Shown: positions 1 to 6,679, numbered from the stretch's first letter. The stretch is DNA of 13,852 nt from Hyphomicrobiales bacterium (GCA_947374125.1 CANCAR010000055.1:1-13852); one strand, 5' to 3'. Made by a program: numbers and translations. Notes: a model not told the origin generated them from the letters alone.

Positions 1-1
1 T

Positions 2-691
2 AATGGCATCGGCTTTGCTATTCCCGTCAACATGGTCAAAGTTGTCGTATCATCGGCCAAGGCTGGCAGCGCGGTGGTACGCAGGCCATGGTTTGGCGCT
101 CGTTTGCAGCCCGTTACCGCCGACATCGCCGACAGCATGGGTCTTGACCGCCCCGTAGGTGCCGTCGTGGTATCGGTCGTCGATGGTGGTCCGGCTGCGC
201 TTGCGGGTCTTAAGCCCGGCGATGTCATCATGGCGTTGGACAACCAACCGGTGGACGATGCAGACGGCTTTGGCTTCCGCTTCGCGACCAAGCCGATTGG
301 CACAAAGACGGAGCTAAAGGTTAACCGGATCGGCAAGATGGTAACGCTCTCCATCGCAGCCATGGCTGCACCTGAAACGCGTCCGCGGGATATTCAACCC
401 CTTTCCGGGCGCTGGCCGCTGGCGGGCGCAACTATTGGCAATCTATCGCCCGCACTGGCGGAGGAACTGTCGGTAGAAACGGGGGATGTCGGAGTCGTGG
501 TAGCCTCGGTGAAATCGAGCTCGTCAGCGGAGGAATTAGGCTTAAAAAAGGGTGATGTGATTATTTCCATCGATGGTGAAACGGTGAAGACCACGCAGGA
601 CGTGCTTGCCCTGCAGCGCCAACGCAAATATTTCTGGCCCTTGGTGATCAAGCGCAAGGGTGAGTTATTGACCAGTAAAGTAGGCGGCTAA
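2..691 (+). CDS. Do/DegP-family serine protease, C-terminal part with two PDZ domains (5' partial)
   Basis: This is the downstream part of an HtrA/Do-family periplasmic protease; the gene enters the window from the left. The frame is open from base 2, and the first visible residues, NGIGFAIPVNMVK, match the conserved end of the trypsin-like domain in this family, so the catalytic triad lies outside the window. Two PDZ modules follow. The first begins at WFGARLQPV and contains PAALAGLKPGDVIMALD. The second begins near PLAGATIGNLSP and contains EELGLKKGDVIISIDG. Family members degrade or refold damaged envelope proteins, and the PDZ domains bind exposed C-termini. The ATG at base 32 is internal (NMVKVV) and is not the start. 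The TAA stop shares its last A with the rarA start codon, so the two genes are probably translationally coupled. DegP cannot be told from DegQ on this fragment. Confidence 0.9.
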   Translation, partial: NGIGFAIPVNMVKVVVSSAKAGSAVVRRPWFGARLQPVTADIADSMGLDRPVGAVVVSVVDGGPAALAGLKPGDVIMALDNQPVDDADGFGFRFATKPIGTKTELKVNRIGKMVTLSIAAMAAPETRPRDIQPLSGRWPLAGATIGNLSPALAEELSVETGDVGVVVASVKSSSSAEELGLKKGDVIISIDGETVKTTQDVLALQRQRKYFWPLVIKRKGELLTSKVGG

Positions 692-1998
692 TGTCCAATC
701 TCTTCACCGCCGCAGGCCTTGAGAAGGAAGCACCGCGTCCTCTTGCTGATCGCCTACGGCCGACACATCTCAATGAAGTTGCGGGCCAAGATCACCTCGT
801 CGGCCAAGATGGCATACTCACCCGCTTGATCGCATCCGGCTCGTTAGGCTCGCTGATTTTTTGGGGACCCCCCGGCACTGGCAAGACCACGATTGCTCGT
901 CTGTTAGCCCACGAAACCACGCTGCATTTCGAGCCCATCTCGGCGATTTTTTCAGGCGTTGCCGATCTCAAAAAAGTCTTCGAGGCCGCACGAGGTCGCC
1001 GTATGAGCGGGCAGGGGACGCTTTTATTCGTCGATGAAATCCATCGCTTCAACCGCAGCCAGCAAGATGCGTTTTTGCCGGTGATGGAAGACGGCACGAT
1101 CACGCTGATCGGCGCCACGACAGAGAACCCATCCTTCGAGCTTAACGCAGCGCTTTTATCCCGCGCCCGGGTGCTCACCTTCCGCGCGCTCGATGAAGCC
1201 GCCATTGAGCGCCTCTTGACCCGCGCCGAGGAGGTGGAAGGCAAGCCGCTCCCACTTGATGCCAACGCACGCACAGCCCTGCTTGCTATGGCCGATGGTG
1301 ATGGCCGCGCGTCCCTCACACTGGCGGAGGAAATCTGGCGCTCTGCCAAGCCCGGCGAGGTTTTCGATACGGCCACGCTGGCGGAAGTCGTGCAACGCCG
1401 CGCGCCGATCTACGACAAAAGCGAGGACGGCCATTACAACCTCATCAGCGCACTGCATAAAAGCGTCCGCGGCTCCGACCCTGACGCCGCGCTCTATTAT
1501 CTGGCCCGAATGCTGGATGCAGGCGAGAACCCGCTCTTTCTAGGCCGCAGGCTTGTGCGTATGGCGGTAGAAGATATCGGCATGGCCGACCCACAAGCCC
1601 TTGTCGTAGCCAATGCCGCCAAAGACGCTTATGATTTCCTAGGCACGCCCGAAGGCGAACTGGCCTTGGCGCAGGCCACCGTCTACCTCGCCACCGCACC
1701 CAAATCGAACGCCGTCTACACCGCTTGGAAATCGGCCGTCAGGACCGCCAAAGAAGGCGGCTCGCTGATGCCCCCCAAAACCATCCTGAACGCCCCCACC
1801 AAACTCATGGGCGCGGAAGGGTATGGCAAAGGCTATCGCTACGACCACGACGAGCCCGATGCCTTCTCCGGCCAAAATTATTTCCCGGAAAAACTTGGGC
1901 GGCAGCAGTTTTATGAGCCGGTTGAGCGGGGATTTGAGCGCGACATCAAAAAGCGGCTGGACTATTGGGCGAAGTTGCGGGCGGAGAAAGGGAAGTAA
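691..1998 (+). CDS. rarA: Replication-associated recombination protein A (MgsA/RarA AAA+ ATPase)
   Basis: This 435-residue AAA+ ATPase of the RarA/MgsA/WRNIP1 family has the usual full length. It is a cytoplasmic protein that acts at stalled replication forks and gaps, related to clamp-loader ATPases and interacting with single-stranded-DNA-binding protein. Visible signatures are Walker A GPPGTGKT (about residues 59-66), Walker B LLFVDEIHRFN (about 111-121), sensor 1 in GATTENPSFE (about 141-150) and the arginine-finger segment ALLSRAR (154-160). The C-terminal part holds family blocks such as LHKSVRGSDPDAALYYLARML and the DIGMADPQA segment. The ATG overlaps the upstream protease stop (TAATG), which fixes the start and suggests one transcription unit. 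The gene marks the left edge of an accessory island. Confidence 0.96.
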   Translation: MSNLFTAAGLEKEAPRPLADRLRPTHLNEVAGQDHLVGQDGILTRLIASGSLGSLIFWGPPGTGKTTIARLLAHETTLHFEPISAIFSGVADLKKVFEAARGRRMSGQGTLLFVDEIHRFNRSQQDAFLPVMEDGTITLIGATTENPSFELNAALLSRARVLTFRALDEAAIERLLTRAEEVEGKPLPLDANARTALLAMADGDGRASLTLAEEIWRSAKPGEVFDTATLAEVVQRRAPIYDKSEDGHYNLISALHKSVRGSDPDAALYYLARMLDAGENPLFLGRRLVRMAVEDIGMADPQALVVANAAKDAYDFLGTPEGELALAQATVYLATAPKSNAVYTAWKSAVRTAKEGGSLMPPKTILNAPTKLMGAEGYGKGYRYDHDEPDAFSGQNYFPEKLGRQQFYEPVERGFERDIKKRLDYWAKLRAEKGK

Positions 1999-2090
1999 CG
2001 CTAGTTCTTCCTCTCTACAGCGACAGTAGTGAAACGCATGACCCTGCACCTGTCTTAAACGTCAGGTTACCACCCCCATAATCGCTTATA

Positions 2091-2137
2091 AAAATCGAAT
2101 CATTGCTCTTGAAAATCGTATCATAAATTGATACAAA
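2091..2137 (+). promoter_or_regulatory. higBA promoter/operator region with direct and inverted repeats
   Basis: Two near-identical 13-mers, AAAATCGAATCAT at 2091-2103 and AAAATCGTATCAT at 2112-2124, differ at one base and are offset by exactly 21 bases, about two helical turns. The second overlaps a perfect inverted repeat, GTATCA-TAAAT-TGATAC, at 2118-2134. A candidate promoter TTGAAA (2109-2114), 17-base spacer, TACAAA (2132-2137) lies over the same bases, ahead of the higB start at 2149. HigA-family antitoxins autorepress by binding palindromes at their own promoters, so this is the expected site. The repeats are seen; binding and promoter use are inferred. Confidence 0.55.
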
Positions 2138-2148
2138 AAGGCTGTTCG

Positions 2149-2430
2149 ATGATTATGAGCTTTCGCGATGATCGGGCGCGGCTGCTGTTGGACGGCATTG
2201 TTCCAAAAACAATGCCTATGGTACTTGCAAAAGTAGCGCGGCGTAAATTGGAAATGATCAATGCAGCCAAAGCGTTAAATGATCTCAAAAGCCCGCCCGG
2301 TAATGAGTTGCACGCGTTGAATGCGGATCGGGCAGGGCAATATTCGATACGGATCAATCGGCAATACCGTATCTGTTTTCTGTGGCAAGAGGATGGCGTT
2401 TACGATGTTGAAATCGTTGATTACCACTGA
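2149..2430 (+). CDS. higB: Type II toxin of the HigB/RelE family (plasmid maintenance killer family)
   Basis: The 93-residue product starts MIMSFRDDRARLLLDG and ends RQYRICFLWQEDGVYDVEIVDYH. The blocks RRKLEMINAA, LKSPPGN, GQYSIRIN and the VEIVDYH end are the hallmark of HigB toxins of the RelE/ParE fold, which in characterised members cleave mRNA on the ribosome. I chose the ATG at 2149 because family members begin M-I-x-SF-R and because AAAAGG at 2136-2141 is a plausible ribosome site. A TTG at 2128 would add seven residues lying inside the operator palindrome and is unlikely. The antitoxin gene follows after 4 bases, so the order is toxin first, as is usual for higBA. Length is typical and no disruption is visible, so the module looks intact. 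Confidence 0.9.
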   Translation: MIMSFRDDRARLLLDGIVPKTMPMVLAKVARRKLEMINAAKALNDLKSPPGNELHALNADRAGQYSIRINRQYRICFLWQEDGVYDVEIVDYH

Positions 2431-2434
2431 CGAG

Positions 2435-2728
2435 ATGGCCCCGCGCAAACTCGCGCCGCTTCATCCGGGCGAGGTGCTGCGCGAGGAATATATGGAGCCC
2501 TTAGGACTCTCCGCCGGCAAAATCGCCAAAGCCGCCAACGTGCCGCGGACCCGCATCGAGCGGATTGCGCGCGAAGAAATCGGTATTACGGCGGATACGG
2601 CTGTGCGTCTGGGAAAGGTTTTTGCAACAACGCCGGAATTCTGGATGAACCTACAAGCGCGGCACGATTTGCTGGTGGCAAAAGCCGCGCTGGCGGGGGA
2701 GATGAAGGGTATTAGGGTGTTGGGTTGA
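2435..2728 (+). CDS. higA: HigA-family antitoxin, XRE-type helix-turn-helix
   Basis: This 97-residue protein is the partner of the upstream HigB. The N-terminal block LAPLHPGEVLREEYMEPLGLS and the following KIAKAANVPRTRIERIAREEIGITADTAVRLGKVF are the standard HigA/VapI-like DNA-binding domain: a five-helix XRE fold with the recognition helix around VPRTRIERI. The conserved TTPEFWMNLQARHDL segment follows. HigA binds and neutralises HigB and represses the shared promoter. I chose the ATG at 2435, 4 bases after the higB stop; an in-frame ATG at 2405 would overlap higB and add ten residues (MLKSLITTDE) not typical of the family. The assignment is strong from motif and context; DNA binding at the upstream repeats is inferred. 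Confidence 0.9.
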   Translation: MAPRKLAPLHPGEVLREEYMEPLGLSAGKIAKAANVPRTRIERIAREEIGITADTAVRLGKVFATTPEFWMNLQARHDLLVAKAALAGEMKGIRVLG

Positions 2729-2777
2729 GCGGCATGTCGTCGACGCTCAATTTCCTCTGTTTTTCGTGACAAATTAA

Positions 2778-2806
2778 TTGACCTCGCTATTTATTGGGGG
2801 TACAAA
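2778..2806 (+). promoter_or_regulatory. Candidate promoter for brnTA
   Basis: TTGACC at 2778-2783, a 17-base spacer, and TACAAA at 2801-2806 form a reasonable sigma70-like promoter in the 83-base gap between higA and brnT. With this -10 box the transcript would start at or next to the brnT ATG at 2812, giving a leaderless or near-leaderless message. The only purine-rich stretch, GGGGG at 2796-2800, is 11 bases before the ATG, rather far for a ribosome site. An alternative -10 is TATTTA at 2788-2793. This is pattern matching only. Confidence 0.3.
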
Positions 2807-2811
2807 TAAAA

Positions 2812-3075
2812 ATGAAATTTGAGTTTGACCGTGACAAATGCGCGGCAAATTTAGCCAAACATGGCCTCGATTTAAGGGATGGGCTGGCCATGAATTTGGA
2901 CGAAGCCGTCGTTATTGAGGATGATCGCGTGGATTATCGAGAAACACGCTATCGCGCCTTCGGTCGGATTGACGGCAGCGGATATTGTTTGGTTTTTACG
3001 TTGCGTGGCGAAACCATAAGGCCCATTAGTTTCCGCCGCGCTCATGAAAAGGAGATGGCGCGATATGGTCAATAA
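2812..3075 (+). CDS. brnT: BrnT-family toxin (DUF497, RelE-like fold)
   Basis: The 87-residue product begins MKFEFDRDKCAANLAKHGLD and ends with IRPISFRRAHEKEMARYGQ. The start block (a W/F-D-x-x-K-x-x-x-N-x-x-KH-G pattern) and the C-terminal ISFR-RA-x-x-x-E-x-x-Y block define the BrnT/DUF497 family. In Brucella abortus, BrnT is a RelE-like ribonuclease toxin that inhibits translation and is neutralised by BrnA. I chose the ATG at 2812 because it gives the family-typical MKFE-D start; a TTG at 2794 would add six residues of no family match. The 3' end overlaps brnA by 11 bases, indicating coupled translation. All family blocks look intact. Confidence 0.9.
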   Translation: MKFEFDRDKCAANLAKHGLDLRDGLAMNLDEAVVIEDDRVDYRETRYRAFGRIDGSGYCLVFTLRGETIRPISFRRAHEKEMARYGQ

Positions 3076-3346
3076 GCGGATCAATCTAACGGATGCGGAC
3101 AATCCGGAATGGACGGAAGCCGACTTCGCGCGGGCGCGTCCAGCATCCGAAATTCTATCATCCGACGTGCTCGCCGCCTTCCGTCGGGCACGCGGGCGGC
3201 CCAAGAGCGAAACGCCAAAATTAAGTATCAAACTGAGGCTTGATCCCGATGTGGTTGAGGCCTTCCGAGGGGAAGGGCGAGGCTGGCAAAGTCGGATGAA
3301 CGCCGCCCTTCGCTCAGCAGCAGGGCTTAGGCCTAAGGGGGAGTGA
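3065..3346 (+). CDS. brnA: BrnA-family antitoxin (ribbon-helix-helix)
   Basis: This 93-residue partner of BrnT starts MVNKRINLTDADNPEWTEAD and carries the BrnA hallmark FARARPASEIL. The C-terminal half, beginning GRPKSETPKLSIKLRLDPDVVEAFR and ending in GWQSRMNAALRSAAG, is a ribbon-helix-helix domain: a short beta strand (KLSIKLRLD) followed by two helices, which dimerises to bind DNA. BrnA binds BrnT through its N-terminal region and represses the brnTA promoter. The ATG at 3065 lies inside the end of brnT, an 11-base overlap; an upstream in-frame start at 3044 would add MKRRWRD from within brnT and is not family-like. The convergent abi-like gene ends at 3410 on the other strand, 63 bases downstream. 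Confidence 0.9.
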   Translation: MVNKRINLTDADNPEWTEADFARARPASEILSSDVLAAFRRARGRPKSETPKLSIKLRLDPDVVEAFRGEGRGWQSRMNAALRSAAGLRPKGE

Positions 3347-3409
3347 GGGAGGCCTGCCGATCTCGTGGACCTCTTAAAATGAATTAGTCTCTCGCCACAA
3401 CACCACGTC

Positions 3410-4177
3410 TCAACGAGCGCCAGTGTACTTTTCGAGATGGGTTTCAACTAAAAACGTTGCAACTGCACCGGCAGTGTTAACTGCAAGACTAGCGTGTCGA
3501 GGGTATGGCTTAATTGACCTTCCTCCTCTTCCGTGCGAGTCGCTGAGGCGATTTCTCAGGGTTCCAATGCCGTTTACCAAGTTGATGGCTCCGCCGAGTA
3601 TCGCTTTGATCGGTTCCTCTGTATGCTGATCAGGTGCTAGATTGAGTGATTTTGCCGTTAAATAATAGAGCTTTGGAAGATCTTCCTTATCAGTGTAACT
3701 GACAGACATCGCGTCTAAAATACGCTTGCAAACAGTCTCTAAAAGGGTTCGAGCAACAGTAATCGCACCCTCTGGATCGGCATTCCGTCTGTCAAGCGCC
3801 TTGCTCCAAACAGCATGCACTCCTTCGGGATCAAATGTTTCCAACACTTCTGAAACGGTAGCGTCTCCCGGTGCTTTGTTTTTTCCTTCGAGAAACTCGA
3901 TCAGTGGCGTGAATGCATTGCTAATTATCAGCCTTCGCTCCGCGTAGGTTCCGGCCTGTTCTTTGATGAACGGCCAGAAGGCATTGAGTGTGCGGCAAGT
4001 TCTAACAAAATCTGGGAGCAGCGGCTTTGTTGCAGAATCCTGCATAAATTCACGTCTCAGGTGCTCATAGACTGGATTGCTGGCGGTCATGTCTCCGGTG
4101 GCGCGAGCAGTCATCAGATTTTCGAGCATTGCAGCTCTTTCAAGCGCCGAGTTTGGAAGTTCGTCTTCATCTACCAT
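3410..4177 (-). CDS. Abortive-infection-like protein with C-terminal Abi_C domain
   Basis: This 255-residue minus-strand protein has a C-terminal region resembling the Abi_C domain (abortive infection C-terminus). The features seen are GIGTLRNRLSDSHGRGG (about residues 203-219), then YPRHASLAVNTAGAVATFLVETHLE (about 225-249). Within it, R208-N-x5-H215 fits the R-x4-6-H pattern of HEPN ribonucleases. The N-terminal 130 residues look all-alpha and I do not recognise them. There is no signal peptide or membrane segment, so a cytoplasmic role is expected. The ATG at 4175-4177 is preceded by GGAAA at a workable distance. The gene appears more AT-rich and differs in codon use from rarA and rluC, consistent with transfer. 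It lies beside two toxin-antitoxin pairs, which suits a phage-defence role. The domain call is by recognition; the activity and target are unknown. Confidence 0.75.
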   Translation of the reverse strand: MVDEDELPNSALERAAMLENLMTARATGDMTASNPVYEHLRREFMQDSATKPLLPDFVRTCRTLNAFWPFIKEQAGTYAERRLIISNAFTPLIEFLEGKNKAPGDATVSEVLETFDPEGVHAVWSKALDRRNADPEGAITVARTLLETVCKRILDAMSVSYTDKEDLPKLYYLTAKSLNLAPDQHTEEPIKAILGGAINLVNGIGTLRNRLSDSHGRGGRSIKPYPRHASLAVNTAGAVATFLVETHLEKYTGAR

Positions 4178-4206
4178 CGATAATTTCCGCTTTGTTACTT
4201 CTTTAC

Positions 4207-4238
4207 CTCATTTCATGACGCAACGTCATTACGATGAG
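4207..4238. repeat. Imperfect inverted repeat between the abi-like gene and crcB
   Basis: Inner arms ATGACG (4215-4220) and CGTCAT (4224-4229) are separated by only CAA. Outer arms CTCAT (4207-4211) and ATGAG (4234-4238) extend the symmetry after a 3/4-base internal loop. The element lies 30 bases upstream of the minus-strand abi-like start and about 170 bases upstream of crcB, so it could be an operator for the abi-like gene. No T-run follows it on either strand, so an intrinsic terminator is unlikely. Function is unassigned. Confidence 0.4.
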
Positions 4239-4407
4239 CACGTTCGCGCAAAGAATCAACCCAGTTCTTTCCGTCACCCTCATCTGGGTCGCTTCGCCTT
4301 CACTCGCGAGGACGGTGAATTGTCCTTCTTGGCAACCTTACCATCTGCTTCCGTCGAGCCCAACCTCCCGCTTCTCACCCCCGCCATTCTCTGCTAAACC
4401 CCCTCGT

Positions 4408-4791
4408 ATGAATTCAACTCTCATCGTATTCCTCGGCGGCGGCATTGGCGCGGCTATTCGTCATCTCGTTAATCAGGCCGTTGGCCGGTTGGCGGGGACG
4501 AATTTTCCGTTTGGCATTATGGCTATTAATATTACGGGCTCCATCCTCATGGGGCTTGCTGCGGGCTATTTTGCGTTTAAGGCGAGTGCCGAATGGTCGC
4601 AATCGGCGCGCCTTTTCGTGACCACCGGCATTTTGGGCGGTTACACCACCTTTTCCGCCTTCTCGCTCGATGCGATGTTGCTCTATGAGCGCGGCGAGAT
4701 GCTGACCGCGCTTGTCTATGTTGTGGGTTCGGTGGTGCTTTCCATTCTTGGCCTCGCTTTCGGCCTTTACGCCGTTAGGATGCTGACATGA
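4408..4791 (+). CDS. crcB: Fluoride ion channel CrcB/Fluc
   Basis: This 127-residue inner-membrane protein has the usual Fluc length and about four hydrophobic helices: near 3-28, 34-57, 67-94 and 99-125. Seen motifs are the GGGIGAAIRH start, the N41-x-x-G44 element in INITGS (40-45), and GGYTTFSAFS (77-86), which carries the phenylalanines lining the pore and the central sodium site in the family. Fluc proteins form antiparallel dimers that export fluoride. The ATG at 4408 gives the family start MNSTLIVFLGGGIG; the frame stays open upstream to 4234, but those 58 residues look non-coding. No good ribosome site is seen before 4408. The stop overlaps the next gene's start (ATGA), so the two are coupled. 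I see no fluoride riboswitch upstream. Confidence 0.93.
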   Translation: MNSTLIVFLGGGIGAAIRHLVNQAVGRLAGTNFPFGIMAINITGSILMGLAAGYFAFKASAEWSQSARLFVTTGILGGYTTFSAFSLDAMLLYERGEMLTALVYVVGSVVLSILGLAFGLYAVRMLT

Positions 4792-5888
4792 GGCGCGATA
4801 AACAGGCCAAAGAAAAGGCGCAACGCGCCGCTGAATCCGGTATCGTCGAGCAGGCTCCAAAGCCTGTCGTCAAACACGCGCCACTGCCGACTGCCGTGCT
4901 CAACCTCAATGTCACCGAGGATGAAGCGGGCATGCGCGTGGATCGCTTTTTAGAGCATCGCTTTCCGGGTCTCTCCTTCAGCCATATCCAGCGTATTGCG
5001 CGCAAGGGCGAACTGAGGGTTAATTCCAAACGCGTCGAGACGAAGGATCGGTTAGAAGCCGGCCAAAGCGTTCGTGTGCCGCCGCTTCGCATCGATGAGG
5101 AAACCGGCGTGGTGGCCCGCTCACCGCAGGCCGAAGCGGGCGATGCCGCCGCTCTCCGCGCAATGGTGCTCTATGAAGATGATGACATGATGGTGCTAAA
5201 CAAGCCGTTTGGCTTGGCGGTGCAGGGCGGCTCTGGCACGGTGCGGCATTTGGATGGCATGCTTGAAGTGCTGCGTGACGCGCAAGGCCAAAAGCCGCGT
5301 TTGGTCCATCGGCTGGATAAGGATACATCCGGCTGTATCGTCATCGCCAAAACCCGCTTTGCGGCGTCAGCTCTCGCCAAAAGCTTTCGCTCACGCGATA
5401 CGCGCAAAATCTATTGGGCGCTGGTGGCTGGTGTCCCGCGTGTTAAGCAGGGCCGCGTCTCGACCTATCTTGCCAAGGGCGAGGATGATGAGGGCGATGC
5501 CAAGATGCAGGTCGCCCGTCATGGGGATGAGGGCGCTAGCCACGCCGTGACCTACTACGCGGTGGTGGAAACAGCGGCCCAAAAGCTGAGCTGGCTCTCG
5601 ATGAAACCGGTGACAGGGCGTACGCATCAGCTCCGCGCGCATGCGGCCCATATTGGTCACCCGATTGTGGGCGATCCGAAATATTTCAACATTGAGAACT
5701 GGGAATTGCCGGGCGGTATTCAAAACCGCTTGCATTTGCTGGCCCGCCGTATCGTGGTGCCGCATCCCCGATCGGGCAAGCCGATTGATGTTACAGCGCC
5801 ACTGCCGCAGCATATGCAGCAGAGTTGGAATCTTTTAGGGCTCGATTCAAAGCGGTACGATCCCATCGCTGAATCACCGGAAGAGTAA
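4788..5888 (+). CDS. RluC/RluD-family ribosomal large-subunit pseudouridine synthase
   Basis: This 366-residue RNA-modifying enzyme isomerises specific uridines of 23S rRNA. An N-terminal basic, Ala-rich stretch (1-35) is followed by an S4 RNA-binding domain (about 48-100: MRVDRFLEHRFPGLSFSHIQ, then the GELRVNSKRVE segment) and the RsuA/RluA catalytic domain. The catalytic motif HRLDKDTSG spans 174-182, with D177 as the expected nucleophilic aspartate; PVTGRTHQLRAHAAHIGHPI and the GDPKY block follow. Domain order and the N-terminal extension fit alphaproteobacterial RluC proteins, which modify helix 39 positions in E. coli, but the target here is inferred. The gene overlaps crcB by 4 bases (ATGA) and is followed after 5 bases by the ATP12 gene, so these three form a likely operon. 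Confidence 0.92.
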   Translation: MRRDKQAKEKAQRAAESGIVEQAPKPVVKHAPLPTAVLNLNVTEDEAGMRVDRFLEHRFPGLSFSHIQRIARKGELRVNSKRVETKDRLEAGQSVRVPPLRIDEETGVVARSPQAEAGDAAALRAMVLYEDDDMMVLNKPFGLAVQGGSGTVRHLDGMLEVLRDAQGQKPRLVHRLDKDTSGCIVIAKTRFAASALAKSFRSRDTRKIYWALVAGVPRVKQGRVSTYLAKGEDDEGDAKMQVARHGDEGASHAVTYYAVVETAAQKLSWLSMKPVTGRTHQLRAHAAHIGHPIVGDPKYFNIENWELPGGIQNRLHLLARRIVVPHPRSGKPIDVTAPLPQHMQQSWNLLGLDSKRYDPIAESPEE

Positions 5889-5893
5889 GCGCC

Positions 5894-6679
5894 ATGTCAT
5901 CATCGGACCGTTCGATTTTTGATGCCGCCATTGCTGCGATTGATCCGCACGAAATGGCACGGAAAGATTTGCGCAAAAATCTGCCCAAGCGCTTCTGGAA
6001 AGAGGTGACGGTGGCGGAAGTCGAGGGTGGCTTTGCGATCCTTCTCGATGGCCGTCCGACCCGCACGCCTAACCAACGCCCCTTGCTGCTCTCGAACGCC
6101 TCGCATGCCGAGAAGGTCGCAGACGAGTGGCGCAAGGTGGGCGAGTTTCTCGACCCCTCCGAAATGCCGCTCACCCGCATCGTGAATTCCACGATTGAGG
6201 GCGTGAAAAATATGATGGCCGAGACGGCGGCGGACTTGGCCAAATATGCGGGTACCGATCTGTTGTGCTATCGCGCGACGTCGCCAACACGCTTGGTCGA
6301 ACGGCAGATGGCGCTGTGGGATCCGCCGCTGGATTGGGCACTTGAGCGGCACCGGTGGCGGTTTAACCTTGCTGCAGGCGTCATGCATGTGCCGCAGCCT
6401 CAAGAAACGCTAACATCTATCTCAGACCGCGCCCAGGCTATCCAAGATCCATTCTACCTTACTGCACTGCACGTCGTGACGACGATAACCGGATCGGCCA
6501 TTTTAGCCTTTGCGCTCGCCGAAGGCCCCTTTAGCGCGGATGATATCTGGACGGCAGCGCATGTTGACGAAGACGTGCAAATGGCAATTTGGGGCCAAGA
6601 TGAAGAGGCTTTAGCCCGTCGTGCCCGGCGTTTGAGCGAGTTTGAGGCGGCAGCGATGTTTTTAGCAGCTCAAAAATAA
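5894..6679 (+). CDS. ATP12 family F1F0-ATP synthase assembly chaperone
   Basis: This 261-residue protein belongs to the ATP12 family shared by mitochondria and alphaproteobacteria. In the mitochondrial system the protein binds the F1 alpha subunit and prevents its aggregation before assembly. Seen family blocks are KRFWKEVTVAEVEGGFAILL (about 32-51), LDGRPTRTPNQRPL, ADEWRKVGEFLDPSEMPLTR, NSTIEGV, and YAGTDLLCYRA followed by QMALWDPPLDWALER. The C-terminal helical region includes LTALHVVTTITGSAILAFAL. No signal peptide or membrane anchor is seen; the hydrophobic stretch near residues 190-210 is a domain helix in this family. The start lies 5 bases after the rluC-like stop. Family assignment is secure; the bacterial role is inferred from the mitochondrial one. 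Confidence 0.92.
   Translation: MSSSDRSIFDAAIAAIDPHEMARKDLRKNLPKRFWKEVTVAEVEGGFAILLDGRPTRTPNQRPLLLSNASHAEKVADEWRKVGEFLDPSEMPLTRIVNSTIEGVKNMMAETAADLAKYAGTDLLCYRATSPTRLVERQMALWDPPLDWALERHRWRFNLAAGVMHVPQPQETLTSISDRAQAIQDPFYLTALHVVTTITGSAILAFALAEGPFSADDIWTAAHVDEDVQMAIWGQDEEALARRARRLSEFEAAAMFLAAQK

Noticed and set aside
3347..3409. Terminator between convergent brnA and the abi-like gene
   Set aside because: Only a loose GAGG/CCTC pairing with a long loop is present and no T-run, too weak to annotate.
2872..3447. 191-codon open frame on the minus strand opposite brnTA
   Set aside because: It lies antisense to two clear family genes (brnT, brnA), has no recognisable motif, and runs into the abi-like gene; it is a coding shadow.
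4234..4407. In-frame upstream extension of crcB (58 residues)
   Set aside because: The extension is Pro/Ser rich, unlike any CrcB N-terminus, and the ATG at 4408 gives the family-typical start.
4178..4407. Fluoride riboswitch upstream of crcB
   Set aside because: I looked for the conserved crcB-motif stems and the pseudoknot segments and did not see them; a covariance-model scan would settle it.
4414..6403. Long minus-strand frames opposite crcB, the pseudouridine synthase and the ATP12 gene
   Set aside because: They have basic, low-complexity translations without motifs, and the plus-strand genes are unambiguous.
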